Source: Austropuccinia psidii (Eukaryota > Basidiomycota > Pucciniomycetes > Pucciniales > Sphaerophragmiaceae). From it: a DNA stretch of 64,000 bases. Positions 59,526-64,000 of this stretch are shown here, piece after piece. How positions within the stretch are numbered: position 1 is the first letter of the stretch; every line of letters begins with the position of its first letter. The DNA lies in the NCBI GenBank assembly GCA_023105745.1, contig JALGQZ010000017.1:1522001-1586000 (forward strand), given 5' to 3'. The position numbers and the translations under genes are program-made. The notes beneath the pieces were generated by a model. The model ran no database searches. It worked only from the letters and a program-made list of their open reading frames with translations, and was not told the DNA's origin.

Positions 59526-60339
59526 CTCTTAAGTATTTTCATGTGCACCATTTTTTGTTACATTTCTGGGTACAATGCATTGGGTCTTTCAACTTTCTTT
59601 AAGAACCAAGTTAAAGGTTTGTCTTTGTCTGGTTCAAAGAAAGAATTTTACAATGCATTTTCTATTGTGTACCTTCAGGCATCCTAGCCCACTTGGTGAT
59701 TATTTCTTGTTTCCACCAAGACCAGGTATTTTTGCCATTTGTTTGCCTTATGCCCTAATACCATCTTTTTGCAGCTTTTTCAAGCAATGAATTTAATCTT
59801 GCAGTGATTAATTCATCTGGTATGGCATCATCTTCTTGTAGCATTCAATTGTTTGATAAATGACGTGTGGTCATATTCACCTTCTCCTGTGAATGTTGGC
59901 CATTCTTTCAGCTGAGGTGCTTCCTTCCTTAAGACTTGGTTATTGTCTTGGTGACTCAAGTCTGTCATGAATGGATTTTTTAATTCCTCTCTTGGTTTAA
60001 CAGGGCTTCTTATGTGAGAAAATGGTGTTGATAACTTTGGCATATTTGAGTTAGACGCATTAATTTTATCCATTTTATCAGTGATGAGCCTTATTTCACT
60101 TTGAATGTCATCTTTCAGATGCAGTCTTGCTTCATCACTCTTTTCCACATGATCCAAGAGTAATTTTTGGTGTGATGAAGTCTTGTCTTCACATTTTTCT
60201 ACAGAAATGCTTAATTTGTTTAATTTTTCTGTAAGATTATCAATACTCAACTCATAATTGATTGTCAAAGTTTTTTCTTTGATATCACTTATGTATTTGT
60301 ACAACTCTTGTTGTCCTTGTATTAATTTCTGAGTATTGT
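59430..60339 (-). pseudogene. gag of element F, C-terminal two thirds
   Basis: 60304-59828 reads like B gag: LTINYELSIDNLTEKLNKLS coiled-coil part, then APQLKEWPTFTGEGEYDHTS. The capsid remainder (59,820-59,430) is in other frames with stops. Sequence upstream of 60,339 (the B equivalent of 26,090-26,995) is missing. Confidence 0.82.
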
Positions 60340-62462
60340 TGTGAGCCTGTGAGGTATGAATAACATACCCATAAGGCCAAGAATAATTTGATACACAGTT
60401 AAAATTTTCTTCAACAGACTTTTTAATTGAATCTAAAATAAAAAATATTAAAAAATAAGTATAACGTTTTTTTGGATGAACAAAGTTATAAATATTATGT
60501 CATTTTTAGATTCTACACCAAAAATAACCTAGGGTACATCCATAAGGTGGAATACCCAAAAACACTTATTTCTTAAGTTAATAGAATATTTGAGAATCTC
60601 ACAGTACTAATGTAATTTTTTTAAATTTTTTTTTAAAATGGTTAAATTTAAGCTTCAATAAGCTTAAATTTAACGTTGCATAAGGTTTATGCAAACATAT
60701 CAAAATTTTAGTTAAAATTGAGGTGTGGTGTATATTTACTGAATTGGCTGAGGATTTGCCATACAGAATGTAAATCCTGCGTGAGCTCAATTTAAAGGGC
60801 TTAAGGCCATAGTATGGCTTTAAATAAATAAAAGGGCAAAATCCATGCAAAAAGGTGGGACAAAGGAAAAGGACCAAATAGAGCTGGGGTACCCAACTTT
60901 TTGGATCTGCAAGGATTCAATCCAGGTTGTCCACCTGTATTGGAGGATTTTCAACCTTATTTAAACTTTAAGATTAGACTTTGATCCAACCTTAAGGTTT
61001 AAACTGGTTTTATCCCAATTTGGACAGGAATTTCAAGCTGCCAAAGGGTAAATGCCAATATGCAGGCTTTCAATCAAGGTTTTAAGAACTCTCAAAGCTT
61101 AATTAAGCTTAAAAAGCTTAAATAAGCTTAAAACTTTAAGGTTAGAAGCATTAAAACCTTATCCAAGCTTAAGGTTTGGTGTATATTGCTATTTTACGTG
61201 GCAAAATAGCAATAACTTCAAAAATTCATTAAAAAATCCAATTCTTAATGGAATTGCTTGAAAATTTCACACAGCTTACAATTTAATAATATGTACATAT
61301 AAGTTGAATTTTGGATATCTTTTAAATAAATTTCCTGGGTAATTAGCCTGGAAATTTACTCTTTTAATTGAAACTCAAAGAAAATTATGATATCTTTAAA
61401 ATTAATCCAAAATTGAGTTTATAAGATTTCTGCTTGAAACTCTATTTTTAAGTTGTTCATCAGATGAAATTTATAATAAATAAGGTTATTTATATTAAAA
61501 ACTTAAAGTAATTAGTTTAAATGAGAATTAAAGTTACATGGAGTTAAGAATAACCCTGTTAACTTTAAGATGGAATTAAAATTAAGTTACCGTAAGTTAA
61601 GAACTTTATTTTCAAGCATGGTTTTTCAGTTTTGACCTGAGCACGCCCTCTATATCCATCATAAATTATGAAAGCTGCTCTGAAGACATAAAAAGAGTCT
61701 TTTCATCACTGTTGTTTTCCATTATCAATTATCAATCCAATCATATTAGAAATTTAAACAGGCAAAGTTCTATTAAATATAAAATCTTATTATTAAAGTA
61801 ATTCTTAAGCTATTTTATTCTTTATTAATCAAAATTAAGGAATTGAAGTCATAGAATTTAGATTATTGTTGTAATTACCAATAATATATTTTATTATATA
61901 AAATTAATCATCTTAAATATCTTTTAAAATCCACAAATTCCTCTTAAAAACTCTTTAATCATAATTTTTATTATAAAAGTGTTTTTATCTTTGAAAATAT
62001 TGATTTTTAGCGTGTTTTTAACTTATGATTATTATTTAATATAATAACTGTTTTTGTTTCACTTGTTGTATTAAATAAATATTATAAGTAAGTTTTCTCT
62101 AAAGTTCTATATTTTTTTCTCTAGTATTACTTTTTTTTACGTAGAATTTTTATTCTATAAGAATTATTTCTGCAAAGTGTGTGTTTAATTCTTTTTCTAA
62201 ATAATATTTATATTATTTATAAGTGGTTAATATTCATATTTTCCACGTGTAATTGTCTCATTAAGAGCTTTACAGTTCTTATTGTTATAACTGTCAGTGA
62301 CTATAACAATAATAGAATAGTTATAATTTATTATAATATTTAAATTTTTCATTATTATATTTTTAAAATAATAATTAAATTCTTTTTTTTATATATAATT
62401 ATTTTTAATGATTATATTTAAATTTGTAGTTGTAATATTTCAATATATTATATATTTCTACT
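60340..62462 (+). repeat. LTR L2, plus orientation, cutting element F gag
   Basis: Starts TGTGAGCCTGTGAGGTATGA, matching the element-sense start of the lineage-2 LTRs (TGTGAGCCTTTGAGATATGA), then acatacccataagg. Continuous AT-rich DNA follows without a conserved gene. The right border is uncertain: base composition changes sharply at about 62,460, but the expected CTTACA end was not found there. It could be a solo LTR or the 5' LTR of an element that continues. Confidence 0.5.
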
Positions 62463-62772
62463 GGGGACAATCACACACCAGGGCGAATCTCGTGTCAATC
62501 GTCGGCGATTGACTTCACGTCAAGCAAACGTCAAGCAGGATAAAAGTCGAGCTCACGTCAAGCAAAAATCAAGCGAACGTCGAGCACACGTCCTACTCTT
62601 GTCTTACACCAAATCCTGTGACATCCACCAATATTGGTTCCCCTGTGCCTTCAACTCAGATTCCTCACCACCTGATCATCCCGCAACCGTCCGATGGTTG
62701 GTGAAAATTACACAAGACCCGCCTGTTTGCACAAACACACATCAAAGAGGTCCTTCAGCCAGTCTTGATGTA
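62463..62772 (+). other. GC-richer unique region, no gene identified
   Basis: Begins actggggacaatcacacacc. It contains short repeats of cacgtcaagcaaacgtcaagc and gtcgagc(t/a)cacgtc type. A long open frame crosses it but starts with TTG and shows no recognisable domain. Confidence 0.4.
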
Positions 62773-63211
62773 GGCGGGGGGTTTGACTTCACCAGGTCAT
62801 CCATAAAAGGACTCTGCCTGAGCAGGATTGTCGTTTTGCAGGTGACACTGGTAGGGCCCGCCGCACAATACCGCGTGTGCGGGTGCGGGTGCGTGTGCAT
62901 TGGCGTGTGCATTGGCGCGTGCAGTGTGCGGGTGCGCAAGGGTTGCTTCCCCTTCCTACATGATGATGGCGCAGCTAGAAATTTTGGCGGGGGGTTTGAC
63001 TTCACCAGGTCGTCCATGAAAGGACTCCGCCTGAGCGGGATTGTCGTTTTGCAGGTGACACTGGTAGAGCTCCCCGCACAATACCGCGTGTGTGTGTGCG
63101 GGTGCGCTTGCGTGTGCATTGGCGTGTGCGGGTGCGCTTGCGTGTGCATTGGCGTGTGCGCAAGGGCCGCTTCCCGTTCCAACATGATGATGACGCAGTT
63201 AGAAATTTTGG
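62773..63211 (+). repeat. 213/226-bp tandem duplication with internal minisatellite
   Basis: Unit 1 is 62773-62985 and unit 2 is 62986-63211, both from ggcggggggtttgacttcac to cagyTAGAAATTTTGG. Unit 2 contains a 30-bp word (gtgtgcgggtgcgcttgcgt, then gtgcattggc) twice at 63094-63153; unit 1 has a different number of the shorter words. Both strands are open across it because of the repeat. Confidence 0.85.
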
Positions 63212-63419
63212 ATGCTGTGAAAGGTGAGTGTGTGGGTCATTTGATCATTGAACTTGGCTTATTCACACTGTGCCCAATGTCAAAATAGTAAGTTCTTTGT
63301 GGCAATGTGAAATAATGGGCTTTGCTTGTAACAATGGCATGTCTCTGTCACTAAATTTTGAGGCAGTTATTTCACTAGCAAAATTGCTAATGAATCTGAG
63401 ATATTTGCATTTCTGTAGA
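63212..63419. other. Non-coding gap
   Basis: Short stretch between the tandem repeat and the partial coding region. A ggtgagtg just after the repeat resembles a plus-strand 5' splice site. Nothing else was seen. Confidence 0.3.
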
Positions 63420-64000
63420 CTAAATTTCATGAAATAACGGCTTTATCATTACAAGCAGTCCACATGACAGAACTTTGTTATCATACAATCCACAGTTACC
63501 TTCTATTTCTTCTTCAGATATAATCAAGTGTCCATCATCAAGACCAATAGCTTTGTAAATATTGAGATGCGGCCAATCTGGTAAGAAATTCACATCAATC
63601 TTCAAAGTTTTTAAGATCAGAAAGTTATTGTTCAGTATGCTAGGTGGCTCAGAGACTTTAAAAATGCTATTAATAATACCAAATTGTCGTGAGTTGCCCC
63701 TCAGAAAAGATATCACACTGTTGCTGACATTTTTGGATTCAGTTGAAAATATATTGTTCCCAATATTAATGTTTGAAACTGGAAAATACCAAGGTGAGAC
63801 AATCCTTGAAGTGAGATGACTTGTGGATTGCACGGTAGTGTCTAAGCTGATCCAATCAACTATTTCCCTTGTTGCATGAAAATTCTGTAAGTACTCAACC
63901 AGGCAATCATAATTTTCTTGGTCATGGCGGGATGGTTTGTTATATTTATGGTCATTGAACAGGGCAGGTGGCTGTGATTCGAAAAGCTGTTTTATTTCAC
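63420..64000 (-). CDS. Partial hypothetical protein, C-terminal 190 residues
   Basis: On the minus strand the frame is open from the window edge to TAG at 63420-63422, so the N-terminus is missing. The text is well balanced, not repeat-like: RHDQENYDCLVEYLQNFHAT, then a likely beta-rich part with FLRGNSRQFGIINSIFKV, and a C-terminal block DDGHLIISEEEIEGNCGLYD. No stops or frameshifts interrupt it, unlike the retroelement remains to the left. I do not recognise it. The layout (a polar helix, then 'G.I..IF' and a late 'I.G.C.LYD' block) is reminiscent of C-terminal tails of large fungal DNA transposases, which is a weak guess. A host gene is equally possible. Confidence 0.5.
   Translation of the reverse strand, partial: EIKQLFESQPPALFNDHKYNKPSRHDQENYDCLVEYLQNFHATREIVDWISLDTTVQSTSHLTSRIVSPWYFPVSNINIGNNIFSTESKNVSNSVISFLRGNSRQFGIINSIFKVSEPPSILNNNFLILKTLKIDVNFLPDWPHLNIYKAIGLDDGHLIISEEEIEGNCGLYDNKVLSCGLLVMIKPLFHEI

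Larger units (their letters stand above)
53350..60339 (-). mobile_element. Element F: lineage-2 Ty3/gypsy retrotransposon, 5' part cut off
   Basis: A sibling of B: LTR at 53350-55330 and gag-pol pieces to 60,339 on the minus strand. Inserted in E protease. Its gag breaks at 60339, where another LTR starts, and its N-terminal gag and 5' LTR are not found to the right within the window. Confidence 0.87.

Noticed and set aside
1..62462. Repeat-induced point mutation (RIP) as cause of the decay
   Set aside because: Several nonsense codons are G-to-T or T-to-A compared with siblings; no clear excess of CpA or CpG C-to-T changes was visible by eye.
62509..63288. 259-codon plus-strand frame across the tandem repeat, and a 147-codon minus-strand frame in the same place
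   Set aside because: The plus frame begins with TTG, not ATG, and most of both products is the translation of the duplication and minisatellite (Cys/Gly/Val or His/Thr/Pro runs). The repeat itself keeps the frames open.

Overview
The window is almost entirely a nest of long terminal repeat (LTR) retrotransposons of the Ty3/gypsy superfamily, inserted into one another up to four levels deep. Conserved pol order (protease, reverse transcriptase, RNase H, integrase, chromodomain-like tail), AT-rich non-coding DNA and apparent spliceosomal introns point to a filamentous fungus. From memory, the gag and pol translations and the Zn2Cys6-like ORF look like hypothetical proteins abundant in the myrtle rust Austropuccinia psidii (Pucciniales, very large repeat-rich genome). 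That assignment is recall, not a search.

Layout. An outer element O (+) starts left of the window; its 5' LTR tail is at 1478-1534 and has been hit by an LTR (1-1477). Its gag is split at 2895 by element C (+, 2896-33755, target duplication ATGAC on both sides). C's 5' LTR carries a solo LTR (2959-4887). C's 3' region holds a minus-strand segment G with a degenerate Zn2Cys6-type gene, and this is interrupted by element A (-, 14043-32793, duplication CTCAC). A's protease is split by element B (-, 19059-29754, duplication GGTAT). O resumes at 33756, is split in reverse transcriptase by D (+, 35359-45239, duplication GATGG/GGTGG), resumes at 45240, and is cut at about 45846 by element E (-). E's 3' untranslated region carries a solo LTR (46809-48230, duplication GAGTC) and its protease is split by element F (-, from 53350). 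F's gag is cut at 60340 by another LTR. From about 62463 the composition changes: GC-richer DNA with a 213/226-bp tandem duplication, then a partial minus-strand reading frame running off the right edge.

Two lineages recur. Lineage 1 (O, C, D, E) has a short Gag with a one-residue-short zinc knuckle, Gag and Pol in different frames joined at GGGAAAA, a YLDD-type reverse transcriptase, a chromodomain, duplicated 3'-UTR modules, and a primer-binding site complementary to the element's own LTR rather than to a tRNA 3' end. Lineage 2 (A, B, F) has a larger Gag with a canonical CCHC knuckle, YIDD, LTRs of about 2 kb in B and F, and apparently spliced leader exons in A and B. All copies carry nonsense codons, frameshifts or lost catalytic residues, so none looks autonomous; E retains the longest open reverse transcriptase and integrase frames. 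No clear single-copy host gene, tRNA, rRNA or CRISPR array was seen. Boundaries and divergences were judged by eye, without alignment software.
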